A stretch of 64,000 nt of DNA from Cypionkella sinensis (GTDB lineage Bacteria; Pseudomonadota; Alphaproteobacteria; Rhodobacterales; Rhodobacteraceae). Position numbers and translations under genes: made by a program. Where the stretch lies: the NCBI RefSeq assembly GCF_042646385.1, contig NZ_JBHRTO010000001.1:1178001-1242000 (forward strand). Reading direction: 5' to 3'. The notes beneath the pieces are model-generated. The model did no database searches, had not been told where the DNA came from, and saw only the letters and a program-made list of their open reading frames with translations. Positions 24,205 to 33,716 of the stretch are shown one piece after another (within the stretch, counting starts at the first letter, position 1; each line of letters begins with the position of its first letter).

Positions 24205-25428
24205 CTATATCGCATCGCGGATCAGCGGACAGGTCATGCAGTGCGACCCGCCGCGGCCCCGGCCCAACTCGGCACCCGGAATGGTGATCACCTCGACCCC
24301 GGCTTTGCGCAGAAGGGTGTTGGAATGCGTGTTGCGTTCATAGCCAATCACCACACCGGGGCTGAGGCAGAGCAGATTGTTGGCATCATCCCATTGTTCG
24401 CGCTGCGATTCGTAATCATCGCCGCCTGTGGGCACGGTACGCAGGGCTTTCAAATCCAATGCCTCGGCCACCACGGCCAGAAACGGCTGGGTTTCTTCGG
24501 TCACGTCGATCTTGCCTGCCTTGCCGGGGCGCAGGGAATAGGTCTGGATGGCGTCGGTAACTTCGGCAAACACCGTCACCAGGTCGCGGTCACAGAAGGT
24601 AAATACCGTGTCCAAATGCATGGCCGAGCGGCTGCGCGGGAATTGGCAGGCGATCACCCGCGTCGCCGCATCTTGGGCAAACAGCGCCCGCGCCACCTGC
24701 CCCACCGCTTGCGGCGTGGTGCGTTCGCCCATGCCGATCAGCACAGCACCATTGCCAATCGGCATCACATCGCCGCCTTCCATCGTGGCAGGGCCGTGAT
24801 CCACCAGAGGATCACCCCACCAGATCGGAAATCCGGCATCGCGAAAATCGGGGTGGAATTTGTAGATTGCTGCAAGGTTCAGCGTTTCAAGTCGGCGCGC
24901 CGACCAGTGCATCGGGTTCAGCGTGACGCCGCCGTAAATCCAGCAAGTGGTGTCACGGGTGAAGATGTGGTTCGGCAAGGGCGGCAGCACGAAATCCTGC
25001 GGCCGCAGCATCGGGATCAGCACACCTGCGCGCGGGATCGGCAGTTCTGCCCGGTTCATGCCGCCGATCAGGATGGTGGACAACGGGTCGGCGTCCATTT
25101 CCATCAGGCAGGCGAACAGGTCATCCGACAGGCCCACGCCCACGGTATTGTCATTGATCCGCGCTGACAGCAGCCATTTGCGGGCTTCGGGATCGCGCAG
25201 GGTTTCGGTCAGCAGATCGCGCAGGAATACCACCGCTATACCGCGCTCGCGCAGCACATCGCAGAAGGTCATATGCTCGACCCGCGCCTGTTTCACCCAG
25301 ATCACATCGTCAAACAGCAATTCCTCGCGGTTTTCCGGTGTCAGCCGGGCCATCTCGGTGCCGGGTCGATGCACCATGACACGGCGCAACAAGCCCGCTT
25401 CGGAATGAACGCCGTAAGTGAGTGTCAT
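24205..25428 (-). CDS. arcA: Arginine deiminase
   Basis: The ATG at 25428 follows an AGGAC site and yields 407 residues beginning MTLTYGVHSEAGLLRRVMVH. The catalytic cysteine lies in GGSHCMTCPLI near residue 396. The other active-site motifs are NHIFTRDTTCWIYGG and EGGDVMPIGNGAVLIGMGERT (in blocks). It hydrolyses arginine to citrulline and ammonia. It lies directly between the antiporter gene and arcB. Confidence 0.97.
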   Translation of the reverse strand: MTLTYGVHSEAGLLRRVMVHRPGTEMARLTPENREELLFDDVIWVKQARVEHMTFCDVLRERGIAVVFLRDLLTETLRDPEARKWLLSARINDNTVGVGLSDDLFACLMEMDADPLSTILIGGMNRAELPIPRAGVLIPMLRPQDFVLPPLPNHIFTRDTTCWIYGGVTLNPMHWSARRLETLNLAAIYKFHPDFRDAGFPIWWGDPLVDHGPATMEGGDVMPIGNGAVLIGMGERTTPQAVGQVARALFAQDAATRVIACQFPRSRSAMHLDTVFTFCDRDLVTVFAEVTDAIQTYSLRPGKAGKIDVTEETQPFLAVVAEALDLKALRTVPTGGDDYESQREQWDDANNLLCLSPGVVIGYERNTHSNTLLRKAGVEVITIPGAELGRGRGGSHCMTCPLIRDAI

Positions 25429-25436
25429 GTGATGTC

Positions 25437-26876
25437 CTATGCGAAAAAAACGGCTGCGCTGAGCGCCGCCATGATAACGGCTGTGAGGGCCACCAGCAGC
25501 GGCCAGATAAAGCGCAACCACCGCTCATACGGCACCCGCCCGATGGCAAGGCCGCCCATCACTACGGCTGACGTGGGGGTGATCAGGTTGACGATGCCGC
25601 TGCCCGTGGCAAAGGCGGTGACGACCAGTTCGCGCTGCACCCCGGCGAAGTCGGCAACCGGGGCAAGGATCGGCATTGACAGCACCGCAAGCCCCGAGGT
25701 TGAGGGCACAAGAAACGACATGCCCACCTCGATCCAGTAGATCACGTTGATAAAGGCGACCTCTGGCAGCCCTGCGACAGACATTTCCGCTGCATGCAGG
25801 ATGGTGTCGGTGATATGGCCTGCGTCCATCACCACCACGATGCCGCGGGCAAGGCCGATGATCAGTGCCACGCCCAACAGGTCGCGCGCGCCGTTCAGGA
25901 ATGCCTCGACCAGCCGGGCTTCGCCCAGACGCGCGATCATGCCGATCAGGATGGCTGCGATCAGAAACAGCCCGGACATCTGCGCCATCCACCAGCCCTG
26001 GCTTGAGACGCCCCAGATCATCACCGCAAAGGTCAGCGCGAAGAGGATCAGGACGATCTGTTGCAGCCCGGTAAACGCTGTTCCGGGCAAGGTCGTGCCA
26101 CCGATGAAATGCGCCTCGTTCGCGGCTTTCTTGTCAAAGACCAGCGACTTGGACGGGTCCGCCTTGACCCGTGCCGCATAGCGCATCACGAACGCCACGG
26201 TCACAAGCCAGCATAGCCCCAGAATGATCAGCCGCAGCATCAGCCCATCGGCAAACGTGACGCCCGCCGCATCCGATGCAATCACCGTGGAAAACGCGTT
26301 GATGGTCGAGCCAAGCACGCCAACGCCTGCCCCCAGCAGGATCACCGCCACCGCCACCACGGCATCATACCCCGCCGCGATCATCACCGGGATCAGCAGC
26401 ATGTAGAACGCCAGCGTTTCCTCGGCCATGCCGTAAGTGGTGCCGCCCAGCGCAAACAGCGCCATCAGGAACGGGATCATCCAGTTTTCCCGCCCCTTCA
26501 GGCGGACCATGGCGCGCGCAATGCCTGCATCAATCGCGCCGGTCGCGGTGACCACGCCGATAAATCCGCCGATGATCAGCACGAACAGCGACACGTCGAT
26601 GGCATTGGCCGCATAGCTGTCGGGGTCGTAGAAGCCGGCGATCGGGGCCAAGATCACATCGAATATGCCCTGCGGATTTGCAGCGGTCAGCGCATAGGTG
26701 CCAGCCACCGGCACATCCTTGCCCAATGCCTCGGACGCGACACGGGCGTATTGGCCCGCCGGGATGATCCAAGTCAGCGCAGCCACCAGAATGATCAGCG
26801 CAAACAGGATGGTGAAGGCGGAAGGAAACCGAAACCCAACAGTCTCAGGCTGGGTAGGATCAGGTGGTGTTGCCAT
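25437..26876 (-). CDS. YfcC-family transporter, probable arginine/ornithine exchanger
   Basis: The start at 26876 (MATPPDPTQPETVGF) gives 479 residues with about twelve hydrophobic segments. The family segments include FPSAFTILFALIILVAALTWIIP in blocks, GGTTYGMAEETLAFY and VPSTSGLAVLSMPILAP. YfcC proteins are related to C4-dicarboxylate DcuC and often replace ArcD in arginine deiminase operons. Arginine/ornithine exchange is therefore inferred from being first gene of the operon, 8 bp before arcA. An FNR-like box lies 91 bases upstream of its start. Confidence 0.85.
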   Translation of the reverse strand: MATPPDPTQPETVGFRFPSAFTILFALIILVAALTWIIPAGQYARVASEALGKDVPVAGTYALTAANPQGIFDVILAPIAGFYDPDSYAANAIDVSLFVLIIGGFIGVVTATGAIDAGIARAMVRLKGRENWMIPFLMALFALGGTTYGMAEETLAFYMLLIPVMIAAGYDAVVAVAVILLGAGVGVLGSTINAFSTVIASDAAGVTFADGLMLRLIILGLCWLVTVAFVMRYAARVKADPSKSLVFDKKAANEAHFIGGTTLPGTAFTGLQQIVLILFALTFAVMIWGVSSQGWWMAQMSGLFLIAAILIGMIARLGEARLVEAFLNGARDLLGVALIIGLARGIVVVMDAGHITDTILHAAEMSVAGLPEVAFINVIYWIEVGMSFLVPSTSGLAVLSMPILAPVADFAGVQRELVVTAFATGSGIVNLITPTSAVVMGGLAIGRVPYERWLRFIWPLLVALTAVIMAALSAAVFFA

Positions 26877-26966
26877 GGTGTCGCCCCTGTTTTGGTTGCC
26901 GCACCGCACCGAAAAAGAACTGTGATGGGCTTCATCCAGCCATAGAGCGACACGACCCAACCTGTG

Positions 26967-26980
26967 CTGATGCAGATCAA
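26967..26980. promoter_or_regulatory. FNR/FixK-like box, arc operon and P-type ATPase
   Basis: CTGATGCAGATCAA differs by one base from the palindromic consensus TTGAT-N4-ATCAA. It is centred about 97 bases before the YfcC start (minus strand) and 91 bases before the P-type ATPase start (plus strand), so it could serve either or both. Anaerobic control of arginine deiminase operons by FNR-type proteins is well established. Confidence 0.7.
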
Positions 26981-27063
26981 TGCCCGGCCTGCATAAAACG
27001 CGCATGGATCAGACATAGCCGCCTGTGCCCTCGCCCATCGGCGCAAGCCCACCGGAGAACCGC

Positions 27064-29664
27064 ATGGACATCCCACAGCCAGACCCCGCCGCAATCACAG
27101 GACTATCGTCAACCGAGGCTGCAACCCGCCTGACCGCTGATGGCCCGAATGCGCTGCAACGCGCCAAGCGTCGCTCGCTGTTGCGGGTGATCCTGAATGT
27201 GCTGCGCGAGCCGATGCTGGCGCTGCTGCTGGGCGGCGGCATGGTCTATCTGCTGCTGGGCAGCCGCGCCGAGGCGCTGATCCTGCTGGCCTTTGCCTGC
27301 ATGTCCATCATCATTACCGCCGTGCAAGAGGCGCGCACCGAACGCGTGCTGGAAGCGCTGCGCGACCTGACCAGCCCGCGTGCGCTGGTGATCCGCGCTG
27401 GCGCAAGGCTGCGCATCGCGGGCACCGATGTGGTGCGCGGCGATGTGATCGTGCTGGCCGAGGGCGACCGCGTTCCTGCCGATGCGCGATTGTTGCAGGC
27501 GTCGGATCTGTCGGCTGATGAATCCCTGCTGACGGGCGAGGCAGTGCCAGTGCGCAAGGCCGTGGCTGCCGCAGGTGCCACTGCGCGACCTGGGGAAGAG
27601 GACAATACGCTGGTATTTTCGGGCACACTGATCGTGCGCGGCACAGCCTTGGCAACTGTGACAGCCACCGGAGCGCACAGCGAAATTGGCAAGATCGGTG
27701 CTTCGCTGAACCAATTGGAAACCGGCACGCCGCATTTGCAGCGCCAGATGCGCAATCTGGTGCTGACCTTTGCACTGGTCGGTGGTGCTGTGGCGCTGAT
27801 CGTGGTGGGGCTTTACGGCTGGCAGCGTGGCGACTGGCTGGACGGGGTGCTGGCGGGGATTGCGGTTGGCATGGCGATGTTGCCAGAGGAATTTCCTATG
27901 GTGCTGGCCGTGTTCATGGCGATGGGGGCTTGGCGCATCTCCAAGGCGCAGGTGCTGACGCGCAGGGCCTCGGCGATTGAATCGCTTGGGGCAGCGTCCG
28001 TGCTGTGCACTGACAAAACCGGCACGCTGACCGAAAACCGCATGATGATTGCGGCACTACACCTGCCGGATGGCCAAGCGTTTCAGATCAGCAGTGATCC
28101 TGTACCCGCTGCCTTTCGCGAATTGGCAGCCGCGGGCGTGATGGCCTCGGCGGCCGAACCGCATGATCCGATGGAAAAAGCCTTTCACACCTTGGCAGCC
28201 AATGATTTGCGCAAGGGTGAGAGTTTGCCCGCCGATGGGCGCAAGCTGATCCGATCCTATCCGCTTTCCCCCAAACTTCTGGCGATGTCACAGGTGTGGA
28301 CGCGAGCTGACGGCAACGGCGGCGATATGGTGGCCTGCAAGGGCGCGCCCGAGGCGGTGGCGGGCCTGTGCCATTTGTCGCCCTCCGCCCGGCAAGCGAT
28401 GATGCAGGCTGTCGATAGGATGGCCGCCAAGGGCTTGCGTATTCTCGGCGTGGCCGAAGCGGCCTTTACAGGCCCAGACCTGCCCGCTGATCAGCATGAG
28501 TTCAAATTTCGCTTTCTGGGGCTGGTGGGGCTGGCCGACCCTCTGCGCGCATCGGTTCCCGCAGCCGTCGCCCAGTGCAAATCCGCAGGGATCAAGGTGA
28601 TCATGATTACCGGGGATTATCCTGCCACCGCCCTTGCGATTGCCAAGGATGCCGGGATCGGCGGGGATAAGGTGATCGACGGCACCGCACTTGCTGCGAT
28701 GAACGACAGCGATCTGGCCACAGCCGTGCAGACCGCCACCGTTTTCGCCCGCATCCAGCCTCAGCAAAAACTGCGCATCGTGCGGGCCTTGCAGGCAAGT
28801 GGCGCGATTGTGGCAATGACAGGCGACGGGGTGAATGACGCGCCCTCGCTGAAAGCTGCCGATATTGGCGTGGCAATGGGCGGGCGCGGCACAGATGTGG
28901 CACGCGAGGCGGCTGCAATCGTGCTGCTCGAGGATGATTTCGGCGCGATCGTCACCACCGTGCGTCTGGGGCGGCGCATTTATGACAACTTGCGCAAAGC
29001 GATGTCGTTCATTCTGGCCGTGCATGTGCCGATTGCGGGGCTTGCCCTGATACCGCTGGCATTCGGGATGCCGCTGCTGTTCGGCCCGGTGCATATCGCC
29101 TTTCTGGAAATGGTCATCGACCCGGTATGTTCCTTGGTATTCGAGGCCGAGGCGGAAGAAGACGGCGTGATGGCTCGCCCGCCGCGCCCGGTGGCCGAGC
29201 CGCTGTTTTCGCCGCCGACGATCCTGTGGGGGCTGATGCAAGGCGCTCTGGTGCTGGCGGTTGTCACCTCTATCCTTTTTCTTGGCCCCGGCTACGGCTT
29301 TGACACCGATCAGCTGCGCGCCCTGACCTTTCACGCGCTGGTGCTGTGCGTGGTGGCGCTGATATTCGTCAACCGCTCGTTCTCGGCCTCGATCCTGACC
29401 GCCATCACCCGCCCCAACCGTGCACTGGCGGTGGCTTTGCCCATCGTGTCCGTATTGCTGGCGGTAACGGTATTCTGGGCCCCTGCCCGCGATTTGTTCG
29501 GCTTTGGCACGCTGGCACCGCATTGGCTGGTGATCCCACTTGGGGCCGGCGTAGCGGTGTTGGTGATCCTGGAGGTCTTGAAACCAATCTGGCGTTTGCT
29601 GCTGCCGCCCGGCGATACACAGCACAGCGCCACGTCTGATTTAGCGCAACACCCGGTCACCTGA
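27064..29664 (+). CDS. Cation-translocating P-type ATPase (P2 type)
   Basis: The ATG at 27064 follows a GGAG site and gives 866 residues. The N-terminal cytosolic part (LSSTEAATRLTADGPNAL) is of the cation-ATPase type. The actuator loop has DESLLTGEAVPV, the membrane helix 4 motif is MLPEEFPMVL, and the phosphorylated aspartate lies in DKTGTLT at about residue 317. The hinge is MTGDGVNDAPSLKAADIGVAMG in blocks. The PEEFP motif differs from the PEGLP of calcium pumps, so the ion is uncertain. Similar ATPases recur in rhizobial microoxic and mycobacterial dormancy regulons. An FNR-like box lies upstream. Confidence 0.93.
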   Translation: MDIPQPDPAAITGLSSTEAATRLTADGPNALQRAKRRSLLRVILNVLREPMLALLLGGGMVYLLLGSRAEALILLAFACMSIIITAVQEARTERVLEALRDLTSPRALVIRAGARLRIAGTDVVRGDVIVLAEGDRVPADARLLQASDLSADESLLTGEAVPVRKAVAAAGATARPGEEDNTLVFSGTLIVRGTALATVTATGAHSEIGKIGASLNQLETGTPHLQRQMRNLVLTFALVGGAVALIVVGLYGWQRGDWLDGVLAGIAVGMAMLPEEFPMVLAVFMAMGAWRISKAQVLTRRASAIESLGAASVLCTDKTGTLTENRMMIAALHLPDGQAFQISSDPVPAAFRELAAAGVMASAAEPHDPMEKAFHTLAANDLRKGESLPADGRKLIRSYPLSPKLLAMSQVWTRADGNGGDMVACKGAPEAVAGLCHLSPSARQAMMQAVDRMAAKGLRILGVAEAAFTGPDLPADQHEFKFRFLGLVGLADPLRASVPAAVAQCKSAGIKVIMITGDYPATALAIAKDAGIGGDKVIDGTALAAMNDSDLATAVQTATVFARIQPQQKLRIVRALQASGAIVAMTGDGVNDAPSLKAADIGVAMGGRGTDVAREAAAIVLLEDDFGAIVTTVRLGRRIYDNLRKAMSFILAVHVPIAGLALIPLAFGMPLLFGPVHIAFLEMVIDPVCSLVFEAEAEEDGVMARPPRPVAEPLFSPPTILWGLMQGALVLAVVTSILFLGPGYGFDTDQLRALTFHALVLCVVALIFVNRSFSASILTAITRPNRALAVALPIVSVLLAVTVFWAPARDLFGFGTLAPHWLVIPLGAGVAVLVILEVLKPIWRLLLPPGDTQHSATSDLAQHPVT

Positions 29665-29776
29665 TGGCGGCCAAAGCGCCAATCAGGCGTTTGTCTGTCG
29701 GGGCACCTGCACAGATCGCCCAGACGTCAGTTCAGGCTGATCGGCGTGCCCGCATAACACAATAGGAGTCTCGTCC

Positions 29777-30874
29777 ATGCGAACGCGGCGCAATCTGATG
29801 ATCGGTGGCGGCGGGCTGCTGCTGGCCGGGGCGGCTGCAACATGGTTGGGTCTGCGCGACATGGGGTCGATGCAGGATTATACCGCCGCCGTGACCGCTT
29901 TGCGCGCGGCACTTCCCGCACGTCCCAAAGCGGCAGATCTGATCCGCTTTGCCACTCTGGCCGCCAACAGCCACAACACCCAAGCGTGGACGTTCCACGC
30001 CGAAGCCCGCAGCATCACGCTTGCACCAGACCGAACCCGCGCAACGCCGGTGGTGGACCCTGACGATCACCACCTGTTCGTCAGTCTGGGCTGCGCGGCG
30101 GAGAACCTGTCCATCGCTGCTGCGTCACGCGGGCTGCCGGGCCGCTTGCAGTTTTATGCCCGGGGTGGCGGTGTTGTGCGCTTTTCCTACGCGGATGGTG
30201 CCGCAGTTGATACCGACTTGTCGGATGTGATCGCGCTGCGGCAATCAACGCGCGGGATGTATGACGGATCAACACTGACATCCGCCGAGCTTGACCGTCT
30301 GGCAATGGCCGCCCGCCTGCCGGGCGTCGATCTGATCCTGATGACAGACCACGGCCAGATGGCCAAACTCGCCGATCTGATCGCTGCGGCAAACACGGCA
30401 CAGATCGCCGACCCCGCCTTCATGGCCGAGTTGAAACACTGGATGCGGTTCAATCCGCGCGATGCAATCAACGCGGGCGACGGGTTGTTCAGCGCCACGA
30501 CAGGCAACCCGGTGATGCCAGACTGGCTGGGGCAGATGATGCTGGATTGGGCCTATACGTCGAAGTCCGAGAACACCAGCAACGCCGCCAAAATCGCATC
30601 ATCTGCCGGACTGGCCGTGTTTGTGGCAGCCAAGCAAGATGCCGAACACTGGGTGAAAGTCGGGCGGGCGTGTCAGCGCTTTGCATTGCAGGCGACGGCG
30701 ATGGGTTTGAAACATGCCTTCCTGAACCAACCGGTCGAGGTGGCCGCATTGCGGCCCGCGCTTGCGTCTTTGATCGGCCTGCCGGGGCGCAGACCCGATC
30801 TGGTGATGCGCTTTGGGCGGGGGGCTGCGATGCCCTATGCCGCGCGCAGGCCGGTTTCTGCGGTGATGGTGTGA
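29777..30874 (+). CDS. Acg-like nitroreductase-family protein with Tat-type leader
   Basis: The ATG follows AGGAG and gives 365 residues. The leader RTRRNLMIGGGGLLLAGAA looks like a Tat signal or anchor. The mature part has nitroreductase-like halves: RFATLAANSHNTQAW near the FMN phosphate site, SLGCAAENLSIAAASRGL, then RQSTRGMYDGS. The C-terminal ACQRFALQATAMGLKHAFLNQP and a LPGRRPDLVMRFGRG end follow. This layout matches the Acg family (Rv2032 type), thought to bind FMN but of unclear catalytic role. In mycobacteria acg belongs to the DosR hypoxia regulon. The gene is probably cotranscribed with the next one (40 bp gap). Confidence 0.8.
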   Translation: MRTRRNLMIGGGGLLLAGAAATWLGLRDMGSMQDYTAAVTALRAALPARPKAADLIRFATLAANSHNTQAWTFHAEARSITLAPDRTRATPVVDPDDHHLFVSLGCAAENLSIAAASRGLPGRLQFYARGGGVVRFSYADGAAVDTDLSDVIALRQSTRGMYDGSTLTSAELDRLAMAARLPGVDLILMTDHGQMAKLADLIAAANTAQIADPAFMAELKHWMRFNPRDAINAGDGLFSATTGNPVMPDWLGQMMLDWAYTSKSENTSNAAKIASSAGLAVFVAAKQDAEHWVKVGRACQRFALQATAMGLKHAFLNQPVEVAALRPALASLIGLPGRRPDLVMRFGRGAAMPYAARRPVSAVMV

Positions 30875-30914
30875 CGGGCCTGCCGCCATCTGGCTTCAAA
30901 CAAGGGAACATCGC

Positions 30915-31775
30915 ATGGATATGCTGAAATGGTGCGCCGGATGCCTTGCCGTGCTTGCTCTGATCTACGCAGGCCTGGCCGCAGTTGGCGCATGGCGCTG
31001 GAAGGTCGCAACCCGCAACCTTGTGGCAGTGCTGGACGACGGGCAGGTGGGTGGCTGTGCGGCGCGCTTTGACGCGGGCGAGATTGCAGGCTTGCCCGCC
31101 CCGGTGCAGCGCTATTTCAAACAGGCACTGACACACGGCCAGCCGATCATCCGAACGGTTGATCTGACCCAAAGCGGCACCTTCAACCTTAGCCTTGCCA
31201 CCGCACAATGGAGGCCGTTCACCGCCCGGCAGCACATCACCACCGCCGGCCCCGGCTTTGTCTGGGATGCCGTGATCCAGATGTTTCCCGGCGTGCCGGT
31301 GCGGGTGGTGGATGCCTATATCGCAGAAACGGGCCGTCTGCGCCCCGCTATCCTCGGCCTGTTCTCGTTGGGGGAAGTGCAGGGCAAAGGCGAGATCGCG
31401 CGCGGCGAGTTGATGCGGTATTTCGCCGAGGCCGTCTGGTATCCGACTGCACTTTTGCCCAGTCAGGGCGTGGTCTGGCAGGCGGTCGATGACACATCCG
31501 CCCGCGCCACAATGACCGATGGTGCAGTCTGCCTGACCCTGTTGTTTCGGTTCGGCCCCGATGGTCTGGTGGCCGAAGTGCACGCGGACGCGCGCGGGGG
31601 CATGGTGGGCAAAACCGTGGTGCTGATGCCGTGGGATTGCCGGATGTCGGACTATCGCAGGCAAGATGGCATGCTGGTGCCGTTTGTGGGTGAGGTGATC
31701 TGGCAGACCGCACAGGGCGAAAAACCCTATTTTCGCGGCAGGATGACGCGGCTGGCCTATGGCTTTGGGTCGTGA
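30915..31775 (+). CDS. DUF6544-like membrane-anchored protein
   Basis: An AAGGGA site precedes the ATG of this 286-residue protein. It has one N-terminal membrane segment (CLAVLALIYAGLAAVGAW). The body contains LPAPVQRYFKQALTHGQPI, WRPFTARQHITTAGPGFVW and LMRYFAEAVWYPTALLPSQG, which I recognise as the DUF6544 (DUF6920) pattern. No function is known for this family. It follows the Acg-like gene closely on the same strand and is convergent with the exporter operon. Confidence 0.75.
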   Translation: MDMLKWCAGCLAVLALIYAGLAAVGAWRWKVATRNLVAVLDDGQVGGCAARFDAGEIAGLPAPVQRYFKQALTHGQPIIRTVDLTQSGTFNLSLATAQWRPFTARQHITTAGPGFVWDAVIQMFPGVPVRVVDAYIAETGRLRPAILGLFSLGEVQGKGEIARGELMRYFAEAVWYPTALLPSQGVVWQAVDDTSARATMTDGAVCLTLLFRFGPDGLVAEVHADARGGMVGKTVVLMPWDCRMSDYRRQDGMLVPFVGEVIWQTAQGEKPYFRGRMTRLAYGFGS

Positions 31776-31830
31776 TCCACGCGCGCGAAAACAGCTTGAT
31801 GCACGCGCGCGACGTGGAAGGCCAACACCC

Positions 31831-32511
31831 CTACCCCGTCACCACCCCATCGCCCACCACGATCTGACGTCGGCAGGTCGCAGCTATTTTCTCGTCATGG
31901 GTCGAGATCAGAAAGGTCGTGCCCTCATCGCGGTTGATCTGGCCGATCAACTCCATCACCTGAATGGCCGACGCGCGGTCAAGGTTGCCAGTGGGCTCAT
32001 CGGCCAGAACCAGTTCGGGGCTGTTCATCAACGCGCGGGCGACGGCCACGCGCTGTTTCTGGCCACCTGACAGATTGGTTGACGGAAAATCCACCCGGTC
32101 AGCCAGCCCCATCCGCCCAAGCAGATCGCGCCCGCGCGCCCGCGCCGCCGCGGTTTCGCGACCCTCGCGCACGGCAGTCGGGAAGATCACGTTTTCAAGC
32201 GCGGTAAAGTCGGGCAGCAGGTTGTGAAACTGAAACACAAAGCCGATGTGGCGGTTGCGAAACTCGGTCAACGCGCGGTCGTTGGCTGTGGTCAGATCGA
32301 CACCCAGCATCACATGGCCGCCGGATGTAGGTTGCATCAAGGTGCCCAGAATGGTCAGCAGCGTGCTTTTGCCCGACCCCGATGGCCCGAGCAGCGCCGA
32401 CAACTCGCCCTTGTCCATGCGCAGCGAAAGCCCGCGCAGCACGCGGGTCTCTGCATCCCCCGATCCGAAGGTTTTCACAAGGTCATTCACCTGCAACAAA
32501 GCATCTGTCAT
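31831..32511 (-). CDS. ABC exporter ATPase (LolD/DevA-like)
   Basis: This 226-residue ATP-binding protein has Walker A GPSGSGKST, the signature LSGGQKQRVAVARAL, Walker B LVLADEPTGNLD and a final STHDEKIA histidine loop. It belongs to the MacB/LolD/DevA class that pairs with FtsX-like permeases. Its start overlaps the permease stop by four bases, so they are translationally coupled. The order fusion protein-permease-ATPase is the DevBCA order. Confidence 0.92.
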   Translation of the reverse strand: MTDALLQVNDLVKTFGSGDAETRVLRGLSLRMDKGELSALLGPSGSGKSTLLTILGTLMQPTSGGHVMLGVDLTTANDRALTEFRNRHIGFVFQFHNLLPDFTALENVIFPTAVREGRETAAARARGRDLLGRMGLADRVDFPSTNLSGGQKQRVAVARALMNSPELVLADEPTGNLDRASAIQVMELIGQINRDEGTTFLISTHDEKIAATCRRQIVVGDGVVTG

Positions 32512-33716
32512 TGGCCAATTGCCGTAACAGGATCGACCCGCGCCGCCGACCTGGCAGGAAGGATCGCGGCCAGAGTGGCGATGGTAATGGTCAGCAAAAT
32601 AGCCAGCCCGAACGCGCCTTCGTGAATATCAATCGGCATCACAGAGGGATGGGCCGCATCGCGCGGCGGGAAGGCTTGCAGCACCAGATAGCCCAGCCCT
32701 GCCCCCATCACCCCGCCCACCAAGCCCACCAACGCGCCCTGACTGACGAAAACGAACACCACAAACCGCCGACTTGCCCCCATCGCGCGCATGATGCCGA
32801 TTTCGGCCTTGCGCCGATAGGTGGACAGCAACAGCGAAGAAGCAATGCCGATCACGATAGACACCATGGCAAACGATTTCAGCAAAAGCCCGGTTTGCCG
32901 CTGCGCGGCCAGCGCCGACATCACTTGCGCGCCTTGCTCGGTCCAGGATTTGGCCTTCAAGCCGGTGATTGCGCTGACCCGCAACGCGGCCGCATCCGCT
33001 GCCATCAGGTCAGCCAGCTTGATGTCTATGCGCGTCACCCCCTGCGGCAGAGCCATCAGCGTGCGGGCGGTATCAAGGCTGACATAGGCCGTCGCTCGGT
33101 CAAAGCCGCCCTGCCCGATCTTGTAGATGCCCGATACGGTCAGTAAGGCACTGACACCTTGGGCTGAATCCAGCCGGATCGTATCGCCGACCTTCAGATC
33201 AAGATCGTCCGCCAGAGTCTGCCCGATCAAGGTAAGTCCGGTGCCCAAGCCGACAGAGCCCGCGACGATGTAGCTTTTAAGCTGCACGATCGCCGATTCC
33301 TTGCCCGGCTCGACCCCGTTGATCGCGACTTGCGCCACCTGGCCGCCCCGCGTGATGAAACCGCTGCCCGTGATCTGCGGTGATACCGCAACCACACCCG
33401 GCAAGGCCGCAATCATCGGCACATAGATCGCCGCGTCCCGCAGAAACGCTTGCCGCAACGCCGATTTTTCCTGCGCAAGCAGGATGTGGCCCGAGTTCTG
33501 GTCCAGCAAAAGTGCCGGATCTTCAACTTCGGCAATGATGCTGACATGGCTTAGATCACCGGCGATGCTTGCAAGGATGTAGTTCGCCAATCCGCCGATA
33601 AGCGCGCTCATGAAGATAAAGATGAACACGCCCAAAGCCACACCCAGCACCAGAAGAGCTGACTGTGCTTTGCTGGAGAGCAGATAACGCGAGGCGATTT
33701 TCAGCGCGTAAAGCAT
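32508..33716 (-). CDS. FtsX/MacB-type ABC exporter permease (DevC-like)
   Basis: This 402-residue protein has an N-terminal membrane segment (SALLVLGVALGVFIFIFMSALIGG) and a large extracytoplasmic domain from about residues 40 to 260. Three C-terminal helices follow, including MVSIVIGIASSLLLSTYRRKAEIGIMRAMGAS in blocks, the conserved FtsX-like region. It overlaps both neighbours by ATGA junctions. It probably works as a mechanotransmission exporter with the periplasmic adaptor. The cargo is unknown. Confidence 0.9.
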   Translation of the reverse strand: MLYALKIASRYLLSSKAQSALLVLGVALGVFIFIFMSALIGGLANYILASIAGDLSHVSIIAEVEDPALLLDQNSGHILLAQEKSALRQAFLRDAAIYVPMIAALPGVVAVSPQITGSGFITRGGQVAQVAINGVEPGKESAIVQLKSYIVAGSVGLGTGLTLIGQTLADDLDLKVGDTIRLDSAQGVSALLTVSGIYKIGQGGFDRATAYVSLDTARTLMALPQGVTRIDIKLADLMAADAAALRVSAITGLKAKSWTEQGAQVMSALAAQRQTGLLLKSFAMVSIVIGIASSLLLSTYRRKAEIGIMRAMGASRRFVVFVFVSQGALVGLVGGVMGAGLGYLVLQAFPPRDAAHPSVMPIDIHEGAFGLAILLTITIATLAAILPARSAARVDPVTAIGQ

